Assembly (NCBI GenBank): GCA_023898345.1
Contig: CP060218.1
Coordinates: 310,001-374,000 of the forward strand
Origin: Candidatus Woesearchaeota archaeon
GTDB taxonomy: Archaea; Nanobdellota; Nanobdellia; Woesearchaeales; UBA583
Length of the DNA stretch: 64,000 bases
Direction of reading: 5' to 3'
The stretch's first letter is position 1; each line of letters starts with the position of its first letter. Made by a program: the position numbers and the translations under genes. This document shows, one piece after another, positions 1 to 7,972 of the stretch. The notes beneath the pieces are model-generated. The model worked only from the letters and a program-made list of their open reading frames with translations, did no database searches and was not told the origin of the DNA.

Positions 1-373
1 ATCCCTTAACTGCAGCAAAGAGACGAGACCCGTATTTGATTCCTTGCAAACCCATATCGACAACACAGTCTTCCTGACTTTTCTTTAGGAAACGCTTTGC
101 TGCAAGCATTCCTGTGAGGTGAGCTGCAACGATGTTTCCTGTGTGCAAGGTATATCCTAATTTTTTCAAGTCTACAGAACGAGCAGAAGCTATGATGGCA
201 TCTCCTTTCTCAGCGTACTTGACAAACTGAACCGTTACATTATTATTAGAACGACGAACAACAACACGAACCAGTTTACTCTTGAGGAGCTTAAGACGAA
301 GTTTGTAATCGGTCTTTTGCTGGATACGGCGGTTGTAACGAAAAACTCTGTTTTTATTTCTATTTTTTGCCAT
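1..373 (-). CDS. rpl18: Ribosomal protein uL18 (partial, 3' end outside window)
   Basis: Large-subunit protein that, with L5, anchors 5S rRNA in the central protuberance. It reads leftward from an ATG at 373 (MAKNRNKNRV) and stays open to base 1, about 124 codons, so the C-terminus is not visible. The basic N-terminus and the GYTLHTGNIVAAH segment are typical of archaeal L18. It begins 7 bases after the L19e stop, matching the usual archaeal order L32e-L19e-L18, and is probably co-transcribed from the promoters near 5.2-5.55 kb. Confidence 0.93.
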   Translation of the reverse strand, partial: MAKNRNKNRVFRYNRRIQQKTDYKLRLKLLKSKLVRVVVRRSNNNVTVQFVKYAEKGDAIIASARSVDLKKLGYTLHTGNIVAAHLTGMLAAKRFLKKSQEDCVVDMGLQGIKYGSRLFAAVKG

Positions 374-380
374 TTTTCTC

Positions 381-857
381 TTACTCTAAAGCTCCCTCTT
401 TTTCTTTGAGGAGATTATTTTGTTCAATGTAGAGCAAAACGTGTCTTTTGTTTCTGAAAAAGTTTCCTTTTGCTTTCATGTACATATCACGATATGTTGC
501 TTGCTCAATTCTATTTTGTTCTCTAAGGGAAGATAAGAGTGCGCGAATGCCTCTAAGTCGGATCATCCATCTTTCCTTTGTGTCGAAACGAGCTTTTGCA
601 GTTCCTTTTCTACTTCCGTGTCCTTGTTGTCTTCCTTTCTTTTTCTGATTTGCAATGTGGTTTGCACGAGTACGGGAGGTTCCTTTTTTTGGTTTCTTTG
701 TAATAATTTTTTCAGCAAGGAGTTCTTTTGCGCCTTCTCTGGAAATAACTTCTTTTATGGCTTTGCTGTTTTCAGGAGTTTCTGTTTTGAGTTTTATTCT
801 TTTTGGTGAAACTCCCAATGTTCTTGCTACAAGTTTCTTTTGTTTTGAAAGGTTCAT
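381..857 (-). CDS. rpl19e: Ribosomal protein L19e
   Basis: Archaeal/eukaryotic large-subunit protein that contacts 23S rRNA and contributes to an intersubunit bridge. The 158-residue product starts MNLSKQKKLVARTLGVSPKRIKL, the standard L19e N-terminus, and carries the basic central region (GTSRTRANHIANQKKKGRQQ) followed by the RWMIRLRGIRALL helix. Length is normal for the family. Its ATG overlaps the L32e stop by 4 bases, which implies translational coupling inside the operon. Confidence 0.96.
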   Translation of the reverse strand: MNLSKQKKLVARTLGVSPKRIKLKTETPENSKAIKEVISREGAKELLAEKIITKKPKKGTSRTRANHIANQKKKGRQQGHGSRKGTAKARFDTKERWMIRLRGIRALLSSLREQNRIEQATYRDMYMKAKGNFFRNKRHVLLYIEQNNLLKEKEGALE

Positions 858-1462
858 TTCTTAGCTTCCTCCTTTTTCTTTGAATTTTGCTTTTCTTGCT
901 TTGTTTCGTCCTTTACTTGTGACTCTTTCTTTTCAGGACTTTCTTTCTTTTTTTCAGCTTCTTTCTCAGATTTTGCAGTGTCGGCTTTCTTCTTTTCAGC
1001 TTCCTTTGCTTTTTCAGCAAGTGATTTCTTTGCTTTACTTTCTTTCTTTTTTCTTTCCTTTAAGGAAGTGATATACTCAGAGACACTTTTTACACCAGCA
1101 ACGATAAGCTTCTTCTTTGCAGCTTCTTCAAGAATCGCAATTCTTTTTTTTCGGCCGACAGTTGCACCGAGAACAAGTGCTTCTCCTTCACCAACTTTAC
1201 CTAAGTCACTAAGTGTATGGACTAATACTTCTTTGTAACCTTCCTTGTTGAAAGCTCGTACTTCTTTTGGGGAACCGTAACCAACTTCTGGTTTAGTAAG
1301 CTGTCCTCTACGTCCAAGTCTAACTTTGTTGTCCATTCCTTTTGGACGCCTCCATGTTGTTTTGGAGAGTTTAGGAAACTGCTTGGATTGTACTCGTCTA
1401 TATGTGGGCTTTCTTTTCTTGTTTTGTGCCCTAACTTCTAACATTTTTTTTTCAGTTGCCAT
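854..1462 (-). CDS. rpl32e: Ribosomal protein L32e with long charged C-terminal tail
   Basis: Large-subunit protein L32e. An in-frame extension reaches 1558, but it would overlap the L6 gene by about 90 bases and does not resemble L32e, so I place the start at the ATG at 1462 (MATEKKMLEVRAQNKKRKPT), 202 residues. The core carries SKTTWRRPKGMDNKVRLGRR, diagnostic of L32e. From about residue 135 the protein becomes a low-complexity Lys/Glu/Ala tail of some 65 residues that the family core lacks. The tail is probably disordered; its function is unknown. Confidence 0.93.
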   Translation of the reverse strand: MATEKKMLEVRAQNKKRKPTYRRVQSKQFPKLSKTTWRRPKGMDNKVRLGRRGQLTKPEVGYGSPKEVRAFNKEGYKEVLVHTLSDLGKVGEGEALVLGATVGRKKRIAILEEAAKKKLIVAGVKSVSEYITSLKERKKKESKAKKSLAEKAKEAEKKKADTAKSEKEAEKKKESPEKKESQVKDETKQEKQNSKKKEEAKK

Positions 1463-1466
1463 TTTT

Positions 1467-2048
1467 CTAACTGTACACCCTGTGCGGTTTTTCGGTAATG
1501 TATATACCATCCTGAATAACTCTCCTGTCCATGTGAGTAATTCGAGTGAGCTGCTCAAGTGATGCTGCTGCCTGTCCTACTTTTTCTTTGTCGATGCCGC
1601 TTACAAGGATGTCTTTGCCGTTGACGCTGACTTTAACATCTGCTGGAAGCATTACTGTTCGGGGAACTTTCTCGCCAAGAAGGTTCTTAACAATAAATTC
1701 TTGTCCTTTAAGTTCTGCTGTAATAGGAAATTTTGCGTAAACAACAGCAAGTTTGTATTCAAAGCCTTCACTAACTCCCTTAACGAGGTTTGTTGTATGT
1801 GCTTGAAAGGTAAAGATAATTTTTTTCTCTCGCTTTCCACAGTGCTCAGAGAAAATGATGACTTCATTTCCTTCAACTTTAAGTGAGACATAAGGATACT
1901 TGAGTCTTTTGCTCACTTCGCCTTTAGGGCCTTTTACGGTAAGAATTTTCCCGTCGTACGCAGCACTGACGCCAGAACTTAGGGGAACTTTTACTTCAAG
2001 AGTTTCCCAAACTTTAGGCTTTTGTACTGCTTTTTTTATTTCAACCAT
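1467..2048 (-). CDS. rpl6: Ribosomal protein uL6
   Basis: Two-domain large-subunit protein near the sarcin-ricin loop and the GTPase-factor binding region. The 193-residue product contains the repeated fold, with the first domain around KILTVKGPKGEVSKRL and the second ending in TRITHMDRRVIQDGIYITEK, characteristic of archaeal L6. Length is close to the usual 180-190. It lies 10 bases after S8 and 4 bases before L32e in the canonical order. Confidence 0.95.
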   Translation of the reverse strand: MVEIKKAVQKPKVWETLEVKVPLSSGVSAAYDGKILTVKGPKGEVSKRLKYPYVSLKVEGNEVIIFSEHCGKREKKIIFTFQAHTTNLVKGVSEGFEYKLAVVYAKFPITAELKGQEFIVKNLLGEKVPRTVMLPADVKVSVNGKDILVSGIDKEKVGQAAASLEQLTRITHMDRRVIQDGIYITEKPHRVYS

Positions 2049-2058
2049 TTTTCAGTCT

Positions 2059-2448
2059 TTAATGGCAGTAAGCCACTAAAACGCCTCCAAGATGTTGTTC
2101 TTTGGCTTCCTTCTGAGTAAGAAGTCCCTTATTTGTAGAGATAAGGATAATACCAAAATCCTTCGCAGGAAGAAAGCGAGTTTCATAGCTTTCAATCTGT
2201 GAAGCTGAAACAGGATAACGAGGTTTAATGGAAGAACAGCTATTGATAGTTCCTAGCAATTCTACTTTTACAAAACCTTGTTTTCCATCTTCAATTAATT
2301 CAAAGGAACCAACATAGCCGTTTTTCTTCAAAACCTCAAGCACTTGGAGTAAGAGCTTTGTTTTAGGAAGAGTGATAGATCTATTGAGAGCTTTTACAGC
2401 ATTGTTGATTTTCGAAAGTGCATCTGAAAGTGAATCATTTCTTGCCAT
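2059..2448 (-). CDS. rps8: Ribosomal protein uS8
   Basis: Small-subunit assembly protein that binds helix 21 of 16S rRNA. The 129-residue product begins MARNDSLSDALSKINNAVKA and ends with the S8 C-terminal signature (KGLLTQKEAKEQHLGGVLVAYC). Length is as expected. It sits 3 bases after the S14 stop in the conserved L5-S14-S8-L6 order. Confidence 0.96.
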   Translation of the reverse strand: MARNDSLSDALSKINNAVKALNRSITLPKTKLLLQVLEVLKKNGYVGSFELIEDGKQGFVKVELLGTINSCSSIKPRYPVSASQIESYETRFLPAKDFGIILISTNKGLLTQKEAKEQHLGGVLVAYCH

Positions 2449-2451
2449 TTT

Positions 2452-2682
2452 TTAGTGTAGCTTCTTGAATCCAAGTTTTGGGGCATTGAGTCTAAAGCAA
2501 CGCCTACAAATTTTCAGGTGATATTTGACAATGACACCTCTTGAAGTTCCGCAAAGTTCGCAGCGGGTAACTCCCTTTCCAAAAGCTCTTTCTTTAGGTG
2601 CATTATGCTTCTGAACTTTTTCCCATTTTGCTGGTTTATTTTCCAACTGAGCTTTAACTTTGCTGTAATCTTTTGATGTCAT
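2452..2682 (-). CDS. rps14: Ribosomal protein uS14, zinc-binding form
   Basis: Small-subunit head protein. The 76-residue product carries a four-cysteine zinc site, CELCG followed by CRRC in the YHLKICRRCFRLNA segment, typical of archaeal S14. It has about 25 residues ahead of the usual archaeal core (which starts near KWEKVQKHNAPKERAFGKG). It overlaps L5 by one base. Confidence 0.95.
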   Translation of the reverse strand: MTSKDYSKVKAQLENKPAKWEKVQKHNAPKERAFGKGVTRCELCGTSRGVIVKYHLKICRRCFRLNAPKLGFKKLH

Positions 2683-3206
2683 TATTCAATACTCACCCCA
2701 AATTCGTTCTTTACGTAAGAGAGAACTTCCTCTCGGCTAACCTTGTGTCTTTGGGGAATTCTTGCTTTTTTGAGGTTTCTCAGTTTTACTCTATATCCAG
2801 GTCTTGTGAAGGTTACCATAATTTCAAAGCCCATGATTCCAATTTCTGAATCATATTTAATTCCGTTAAGGTCAAGATATTCGTGGAATCCTATGGAGAA
2901 ATTATTGTTAATGTCCAAGGAACTGCTTTTGAATTTCTTTCCTTTTGATTCTAGGATCCATTTAAGGAAGTTCTTAGCGTCGTCGCCACGGAGTGTAACT
3001 TTGTAACCGATTGGAAGGCCTGGACGGATTTGCCATGTTGCAAGTCTTTTCTTTGCTCTGTTTGTAACAGGTGTTTTATTTGTGAGCTTACGAAGAAGTT
3101 TTTCTGCTCTGTCCATTCCTTGTTTATCATTACCAACACAGACATTGATGGTTACTTTGTCGAGGAGAAGGACTTTCATAGGATTAATTTTTGCTTCTTT
3201 TGTCAT
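2682..3206 (-). CDS. rpl5: Ribosomal protein uL5
   Basis: 5S rRNA-binding protein of the central protuberance. The 174-residue sequence has the archaeal L5 landmarks VTINVCVGNDKQGMDRAEKL, TNKTPVTNRAKKRLATWQIR and the EIGIMGFEIMVTFTRPGYRV region. Length is standard. It sits 2 bases after the S4e stop, consistent with coupled translation. Confidence 0.96.
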   Translation of the reverse strand: MTKEAKINPMKVLLLDKVTINVCVGNDKQGMDRAEKLLRKLTNKTPVTNRAKKRLATWQIRPGLPIGYKVTLRGDDAKNFLKWILESKGKKFKSSSLDINNNFSIGFHEYLDLNGIKYDSEIGIMGFEIMVTFTRPGYRVKLRNLKKARIPQRHKVSREEVLSYVKNEFGVSIE

Positions 3207-3208
3207 TT

Positions 3209-3925
3209 TTACTTAAACCTCTTCATGTCCTTTTCAGAATTTCCAATGGCAAAACAATATTCTTTTGCTGTTGTGTGTTCGTGTTCTCCTACAACAAGTA
3301 GAACAACGTCTTTTGTCAGGCCGTGATAACTTGTGAATTCTTTTGCTACTCCAAAGCTTCCTTTGTACTTACCGTCGAAGACGTAAACAAAAGCTCCAGT
3401 TTTTAGAGAAACAGTTCCTGAAATTTTTTTTGTAGTGTAATCATAAATGATTGTGTCAGCTACTTTGGTTTCTGCAAATGTTTTGGCATCTACGCTCAAA
3501 GTAAATCCGTTCATGAACGCTAGTTGAAATTTGTCTTTACCCAAAACAAGCTTCTTGGAAACTTTGAGGTAAAGGTAGGAATCTTCAACTGGAATGGACT
3601 TGAAACGTCCTTCCTCGTTAAAGAGAAGGAAGAACTTGTCGCCAGTTTTCTTAATTTCTACTATATCAAAGAGGCCGACGGGGTGCTTAACGTCAGAACA
3701 CTTTTTCCCGTTTACCAAAACTTCCTCGTTATGGAGGATGACTTTTGCTTCTTTTGTTGTTGTAGCGTAAGAGAGAAGATCTCGAAGAACTACTCCTAAT
3801 GGGCAAACATATTCTCTTTTGTGAGAACCAGGTTTTGGTCTTGTGGTGAATGTAATATTCTTTCTTTTAGTTGGCCATGCAAGAGGCATGCCTGTTCGTT
3901 TAAGGTGTCGTTTGTGAGCTCCCAT
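3209..3925 (-). CDS. rps4e: Ribosomal protein S4e
   Basis: Archaeal/eukaryotic small-subunit protein with S4-like, central and KOW domains. The 238-residue product starts MGAHKRHLKRTGMPLAWPTK, the strongly conserved S4e N-terminus, contains an S4-like segment (EAKVILHNEEVLVNGKKCSD) and ends in the KOW-like GAFVYVFDGKYKGSFGVAKE region. Length matches the family. It overlaps L24 by one base. Confidence 0.96.
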   Translation of the reverse strand: MGAHKRHLKRTGMPLAWPTKRKNITFTTRPKPGSHKREYVCPLGVVLRDLLSYATTTKEAKVILHNEEVLVNGKKCSDVKHPVGLFDIVEIKKTGDKFFLLFNEEGRFKSIPVEDSYLYLKVSKKLVLGKDKFQLAFMNGFTLSVDAKTFAETKVADTIIYDYTTKKISGTVSLKTGAFVYVFDGKYKGSFGVAKEFTSYHGLTKDVVLLVVGEHEHTTAKEYCFAIGNSEKDMKRFK

Positions 3926-4341
3926 TATTCTTTTCCCCCTTGGCTTTTCTTAGCTTCTGTTTTTAGTTTCTCTAGTTTTTGAACTCTTTTTTTGTCGCTG
4001 GTGTCAAGTTTTGTAATTAGCAAATTTGAAGGGTTGAGGGGATACAATGACTTTGTCCCGTCACTTCTTGTAACTGCAGCGCCTTCGACGTGAGCAAATT
4101 CTCTTGCTAGGGAAACTTTTGTGACTCGGCCTGTGAAATTCTTGAAGGAGCCTATCATAATTTTGACGCTGTCTCCTTTTCGTACTGGGATGGACCGTAC
4201 TCCATATTCTTTGCGCAGTTCTTTTGAAAGATGCGAACTGACAAGTTTATGCTTTACGTGCAGAGGGGCTTTAGCACGATATTTTCTTTGTTTTCTCGGT
4301 TGAGAAGAACTTTTCCATTCTTTTGACCAATCTTTTTTCAT
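3925..4341 (-). CDS. rpl24: Ribosomal protein uL24
   Basis: KOW-domain assembly-initiator protein near the polypeptide exit tunnel. The 138-residue product has the archaeal L24 start (SKEWKSSSQPRKQRKYRAKA), the VRSIPVRKGDSVKIMIGSFK KOW motif and a charged C-terminal tail of about 25 residues. It lies 11 bases after L14 in the conserved order L14-L24-S4e. Confidence 0.95.
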   Translation of the reverse strand: MKKDWSKEWKSSSQPRKQRKYRAKAPLHVKHKLVSSHLSKELRKEYGVRSIPVRKGDSVKIMIGSFKNFTGRVTKVSLAREFAHVEGAAVTRSDGTKSLYPLNPSNLLITKLDTSDKKRVQKLEKLKTEAKKSQGGKE

Positions 4342-4352
4342 CGTGCATAACC

Positions 4353-4757
4353 TCAGACAATAATTGTTGCAATACGTGCAACAGCGGGAAACCGCTCGCC
4401 TACTTCTTTGGCGATTGCTCCTTTAATCAGAGTTCCTTTTGGTGAAGCTGATTTTTCGTCCTTAAGAACTACTGCGCCGTTTCCCTCGAACTTAATTGTG
4501 GTGCCATTTGGGCGACGGAATTCCTGCTTTTGGCGAACGACTACGCATTTGACGACGGTGTGTTTCACATCTGGTTTACCTTTAATGACATGAGCAGTAA
4601 TCAAATCACCAACTCCTGCACACTCAAGTTTTCTCTTGACTGTTTTGTATCCTTTAACGGAAATTAATTTTACAAGTTTTGCTCCGGAATTATCAACAAC
4701 TTCGATTTCGGCTCCAATTGGGAGTCCTCTGCTGTTGTTTCTTTTCATTCCTTTCAT
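4353..4757 (-). CDS. rpl14: Ribosomal protein uL14
   Basis: Beta-barrel large-subunit protein at the subunit interface. The 134-residue product carries GAEIEVVDNSGAKLVKLISV near the start and VVVRQKQEFRRPNGTTIKFE centrally, both L14 signatures, and ends ERFPAVARIATIIV. Length is normal for archaea. Its ATG overlaps the S17 stop by 4 bases. Confidence 0.96.
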   Translation of the reverse strand: MKGMKRNNSRGLPIGAEIEVVDNSGAKLVKLISVKGYKTVKRKLECAGVGDLITAHVIKGKPDVKHTVVKCVVVRQKQEFRRPNGTTIKFEGNGAVVLKDEKSASPKGTLIKGAIAKEVGERFPAVARIATIIV

Positions 4758-5104
4758 TCTTGATTGCCTCCTAAAGCTCTTTCAAGAACTTTGATGACAA
4801 CAAAATGCTTTGTCTTGGAGATTGGTCTTGTCTCACCGATAAGAACTTTGTCTCCTTTCTGGGCCTTGATGGAATCTGGATTGTGTGCTGCAACGCAGGT
4901 TCTTGTTTTCAGGTAACGATTGTACTTTGTGCTCTTTGTTGTATTTTCCCATTCAACCTTGACGGTTTTTTGCATGGAATCTGAGCTGACAACGCCTTCG
5001 AAAACTTTTCCACGCACAGAAATGCTTCCAAAGTGAGGACAATGAACATCATCTGTTTTCTCCTCAGGCTTGTATTCAATGTTGTATCCAACGCTTTTTT
5101 TCAT
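4754..5104 (-). CDS. rps17: Ribosomal protein uS17
   Basis: OB-fold small-subunit protein that binds 16S rRNA. I chose the ATG at 5104 (MKKSVGYNIEYKPEEKTDDV), giving 116 residues and aligning with the usual archaeal start ahead of CPHFGSISVRGKVFEGVV. An in-frame ATG at 5185 would add 27 residues with no family likeness. However, that ATG lies about 31 bases from a TATA-like box (5211-5220), so the 81 bases between may be a transcribed leader or a genuine extension. Confidence 0.93.
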   Translation of the reverse strand: MKKSVGYNIEYKPEEKTDDVHCPHFGSISVRGKVFEGVVSSDSMQKTVKVEWENTTKSTKYNRYLKTRTCVAAHNPDSIKAQKGDKVLIGETRPISKTKHFVVIKVLERALGGNQE

Positions 5105-5210
5105 TTTCAAAACTCGCAAGAAATAACAATATTTCCCGCATATGACGTTTTTCTTAGCGACGTGCCGACCAAAAATGAGGCACATGGCGTAGGAAACAGT
5201 AACATGCTAG

Positions 5211-5220
5211 CCTTTTTAAA
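5211..5220 (-). promoter_or_regulatory. TATA-like box for the S17-L14-... operon
   Basis: The minus strand reads TTTAAAAAGG here, a plausible archaeal TATA box between rnp1 and S17. A start about 25-30 bases downstream would fall near 5188, just ahead of the upstream in-frame ATG at 5185 and about 84 bases before the conserved S17 start at 5104. This suggests an internal promoter with an untranslated or extended leader. Confidence 0.45.
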
Positions 5221-5240
5221 GCTTCTGGGCTCTAAAATGA

Positions 5241-5528
5241 TTATTTGAGTTTCTTGATTCTTTGAACAAGTGTCCCCAGAAGAGCATTTCCTTCAATGAG
5301 GTAGTTTCCTTTGTCGAGGCTCAGTTCAAAGTTTGTATTTTTTTTGGGGATTTTTAGGTTCTTTTTTTCCTTTGTTTGAATAGTGAAGAATGCTGAGCTT
5401 TCATGTAGGATTGTTCCTTGGGTATTTTCTAAGTGTTTGTTTGGACATACTTTAATTAAAACTTGTGCTGCAATTGGGGAGACTAAGAGGATGTCATACT
5501 TTTCCTTTGTTTTTCCTGCCAGTTTCAT
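5241..5528 (-). CDS. rnp1: Ribonuclease P protein component 1 (Rpp29/Pop4 family)
   Basis: Protein subunit of archaeal RNase P, which matures tRNA 5' ends. The ORF can extend to 5600, but a TATA box at 5549-5559 lies 26 bases from the ATG at 5528, so I take the 95-residue form beginning MKLAGKTKEKYDILL. The family core is visible: NTQGTILHESSAFFTIQTKE, then IPKKNTNFEL and the closing IEGNALLGTLVQRIKKL. Rnp1 normally sits between L29 and S17 in archaeal ribosomal operons. Here it directly precedes S17, but L29 and the genes before it are gone, so the operon has been broken at this point. Confidence 0.85.
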   Translation of the reverse strand: MKLAGKTKEKYDILLVSPIAAQVLIKVCPNKHLENTQGTILHESSAFFTIQTKEKKNLKIPKKNTNFELSLDKGNYLIEGNALLGTLVQRIKKLK

Positions 5529-5548
5529 GACTTTGCAAGCAAGACCAA

Positions 5549-5559
5549 CTTTATAAAAA
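5549..5559 (-). promoter_or_regulatory. TATA box of rnp1 / ribosomal operon
   Basis: The minus strand reads TTTTTATAAAG, centred about 26 bases upstream of the ATG at 5528. That spacing puts the transcription start at or next to the start codon, the leaderless arrangement repeated throughout this window. It probably drives rnp1 and the following ribosomal genes. Confidence 0.7.
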
Positions 5560-5680
5560 CTTTGGATAAATTGTAGGCACTTTTTAGAAAGTACTACCAT
5601 AAGTAATGAGATAATTATTTAAAGAATATAGAAAAACGAAGACTATCTCAGTAAAATTAGTATTGAGAAGTAAAAGAAAA

Positions 5681-5908
5681 ATGAGTGAATGGAAAACACT
5701 AAAAGAACAAACTATTGAAGCTGGAGGAAACAACTTTATTGAAATTAATGTAAAGCAACCTCCTGAGGGTGAAACAAAATTGATTGGGATTTCAAAAGGT
5801 TGGTACACTGACGACGGACAAAAGCGTTACAAAGCAAACATTCTTTTTAGTCGTGAAAAGCGTGACGAACTTGTGAAAGTTCTTCAGGAAATCGACACAA
5901 ATCTTTAA
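5681..5908 (+). CDS. Small conserved-looking protein, function unknown (possible PC4-like fold)
   Basis: A 75-residue protein starting at the ATG at 5681 (MSEWKTLKEQTIEAGGNNFI); the in-frame TTG at 5663 is less likely. It is predicted to hold beta strands (FIEINVKQ, KLIGISKGWYT, KRYKANILF) followed by a C-terminal helix (REKRDELVKVLQEI). The layout, including the final strand-then-helix with SREKRDELVKVL, is reminiscent of PC4-type single-stranded DNA-binding coactivators, but this is only a resemblance by eye. It is divergent from rnp1 with a TATA-like box at about 5614-5624, and is followed by a T-rich run. Confidence 0.7.
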   Translation: MSEWKTLKEQTIEAGGNNFIEINVKQPPEGETKLIGISKGWYTDDGQKRYKANILFSREKRDELVKVLQEIDTNL

Positions 5909-5940
5909 TTTTTTCTTATTTTTTTGGTTGCTTTATTTTC
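5909..5940 (+). terminator. T-rich run after the 5681 gene
   Basis: The stretch after the stop codon is dominated by T runs of 4-7 bases without a strong hairpin, the pattern of factor-independent archaeal termination. It precedes the enolase promoter. Confidence 0.4.
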
Positions 5941-6018
5941 TTAAATGGACTTTTTCCTTTGAGTCTCTTTCAAGGCAGAATAAAACTTCTTAAAGAGATG
6001 AGAATTCCCAGCAATAAA

Positions 6019-7323
6019 ATGACCAAAATCATTGAAATAGAAAGCATTCAGATTCTCGATTCTCGAGCCAATCCTACTCTTCTAGTGGAGCTTCTTCTTG
6101 AAGATGGCTCAAAGGGGAGTTTTCAGGTTCCTTCTGGTGCCTCGACAGGAATTCATGAAGCGCATGAACTTCGAGACAAGGATAAAACTTGTTATGGTGG
6201 AAAATCTGTGTACAAAGCTTTGCAAAACATAGAAAGTATCAAAGGCGAATTAATTGGAAAAGAATTTACTCAACAAGAATTTGATAAAAAACTTATTGAA
6301 CTTGACGGTACGCCAAACAAAGAAAAACTTGGGGCTAATGCAATTTTAGGTTTGAGTATTGCTTTTGCACGAGCATCTGCTGCTCAGTATATGCTTCCTC
6401 TTGTTGAGTATTTGAAAAGACTTGCAAAAGGGGAAGATATGACAAAACCTAGTGAAGGAAGTTCGGAGGAAGTGCAAATTCATCCTTTTGCTAATATTAT
6501 TAATGGTGGCCTGCACAGCGGAAATGATCTGAACATTCAGGAATTTATGGTTCTTCCAACCTTTGGAACTTTTGAGGAAAAAACAAGGGCCATTGCAGAA
6601 ATTTATCATACACTCAAAGCTCTTATAGAAAAAGAATATGGGAAATCACAAACTGCTGTCGGCGACGAAGGTGGTTTTGCTCCTGAAATTGCAAAAGCAA
6701 GACAAGCACTTGATTTGATTATGAAGGCAATTCAAGAAACTGGTTATGAGGGCAGAGTAAAGCTTGCAATGGACACGGCAGCTTCAGATTTTTACAGCTC
6801 AGAGACAAAGAAGTATGAAGTGGAGGCAGGATTGTTCTTAGATTATAAGGAATTAACTGCCTATTATAATGATCTCGTAAACTCTTATCCAATTATTTCC
6901 ATTGAAGATCCTTTTGCAGAGGATGATTTTGAGGCATTTGCTTATTTCATGAAAAATGCTGCTAAAGTTGAAAACAATCCTTTGACGGGAAATGATACTC
7001 TGCTTATTGTTGGAGACGACTTGCTTGTAACAAATCCAAAAAGGATTGAGATGGCAAAAAAAGCAGGAGCTTGTAACGCGCTTTTGCTTAAGATTAACCA
7101 AATTGGAACCTTGACAGAGAGTATTGAGGCGCATCTTATGGCAAAGAAAGCTTCTTGGCACACTATTGTTTCCCATAGGTCCGGAGAAACAACGGATGCT
7201 TTTATCTCCGACCTTGCTTTGGCGCTTGGCTCGTCTATTAAACTTGGGGCTCCGGCAAGAGGAGAAAGAGCAGTAAAGTATAATAGGCTTCTTCAATTGT
7301 ATGCGAAGAAGTGTCTTCAATAA
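6019..7323 (+). CDS. eno: Enolase
   Basis: Converts 2-phosphoglycerate to phosphoenolpyruvate in glycolysis and gluconeogenesis. The start at the ATG at 6019 (MTKIIEIESIQILDSRANPT) gives 434 residues, the family norm; the upstream in-frame extension is rejected because a TATA-like box at 5987-5995 lies 27 bases before 6019. Visible motifs are the flexible loop SGASTG (about 39-44), the metal-site segments SIEDPF and VGDDLLVTN, KINQIG with the catalytic lysine near residue 358, and the HRSGETTD loop at about residue 386. With PEP synthase at 35 kb it supports a gluconeogenic or pyruvate-PEP node. Confidence 0.97.
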   Translation: MTKIIEIESIQILDSRANPTLLVELLLEDGSKGSFQVPSGASTGIHEAHELRDKDKTCYGGKSVYKALQNIESIKGELIGKEFTQQEFDKKLIELDGTPNKEKLGANAILGLSIAFARASAAQYMLPLVEYLKRLAKGEDMTKPSEGSSEEVQIHPFANIINGGLHSGNDLNIQEFMVLPTFGTFEEKTRAIAEIYHTLKALIEKEYGKSQTAVGDEGGFAPEIAKARQALDLIMKAIQETGYEGRVKLAMDTAASDFYSSETKKYEVEAGLFLDYKELTAYYNDLVNSYPIISIEDPFAEDDFEAFAYFMKNAAKVENNPLTGNDTLLIVGDDLLVTNPKRIEMAKKAGACNALLLKINQIGTLTESIEAHLMAKKASWHTIVSHRSGETTDAFISDLALALGSSIKLGAPARGERAVKYNRLLQLYAKKCLQ

Positions 7324-7388
7324 TTTTTCTTTCTCTCTATTGTGTAGGAGTTACTAAATATTATATTCTTGTTCTTGTGGTCTCTGGT

Positions 7389-7970
7389 ATGGTAAACTCC
7401 AAGTCTCTTGGCTCTGATTTGGACTTAGTTAAGGAATTTGAGGAGCTTAAAATAAAGCAAAGATTGCTTCTTGAAAATCTTAAACATCAAAATAGGGAAG
7501 AAAAAAAGGATCTTTTTCTTAAGGAGATTGGTGCTAATGTAGATTTTTTAGTTACTGTTTTCAAGGAGACTGAGAAGACTGATGCTGAGGAGCCACAGGT
7601 CCTTGAGAAGAGTATTCGAGCTCTTTCTGAACAAATTACTGAACTTGGAAAGACGCTTTCAAAAAGGATGGATGCGTTAGAAAAACAGTTTATCCAGAAG
7701 GAAAGTTTGGAAAGTAAGAATCTTTATGATGATGATTTTTCTCTTGGTGAAAAATCTGAGGAGGGTGAGTCTTCTGATAAAGACAAAAAGGAGGGGTCAG
7801 ATGATCTGCTGAGAGGTGTTGAAGGGAGTTATTCGCGAGTTGAAACTCGGCCAATGACTATTGAAAGTATTAATGATGAACCGGTTTCTTCTCTTTCTGG
7901 AAACTCTTCTGCTTCTGGAGAAAAGCTGGCTCCGGCTCCAGATTTTACAAATTTTGCTGCTCCTAAATAA
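7389..7970 (+). CDS. Coiled-coil protein heading the pilus locus
   Basis: A 193-residue protein of unknown family starting at the ATG at 7389, 28 bases after an AT-rich TATA-like box at 7356-7366. Residues roughly 8-110 form long amphipathic helices rich in Glu, Lys and Leu (LVKEFEELKIKQRLLLENLK), including a clear coiled-coil stretch around IRALSEQITELGKTLSKRMD. The rest is acidic, Ser-rich and probably disordered. No signal peptide or membrane segment is visible, so it is likely cytoplasmic. It lies 2 bases before another coiled-coil gene and upstream of pilins, which recalls archaellum FlaC/D/E accessory genes in position only. Confidence 0.75.
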   Translation: MVNSKSLGSDLDLVKEFEELKIKQRLLLENLKHQNREEKKDLFLKEIGANVDFLVTVFKETEKTDAEEPQVLEKSIRALSEQITELGKTLSKRMDALEKQFIQKESLESKNLYDDDFSLGEKSEEGESSDKDKKEGSDDLLRGVEGSYSRVETRPMTIESINDEPVSSLSGNSSASGEKLAPAPDFTNFAAPK

Positions 7971-7972
7971 AA

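Noticed and set aside
1463..1558. N-terminal extension of L32e
   Set aside because: It overlaps L6 almost fully and has no likeness to L32e; the ATG at 1462 begins the conserved sequence.
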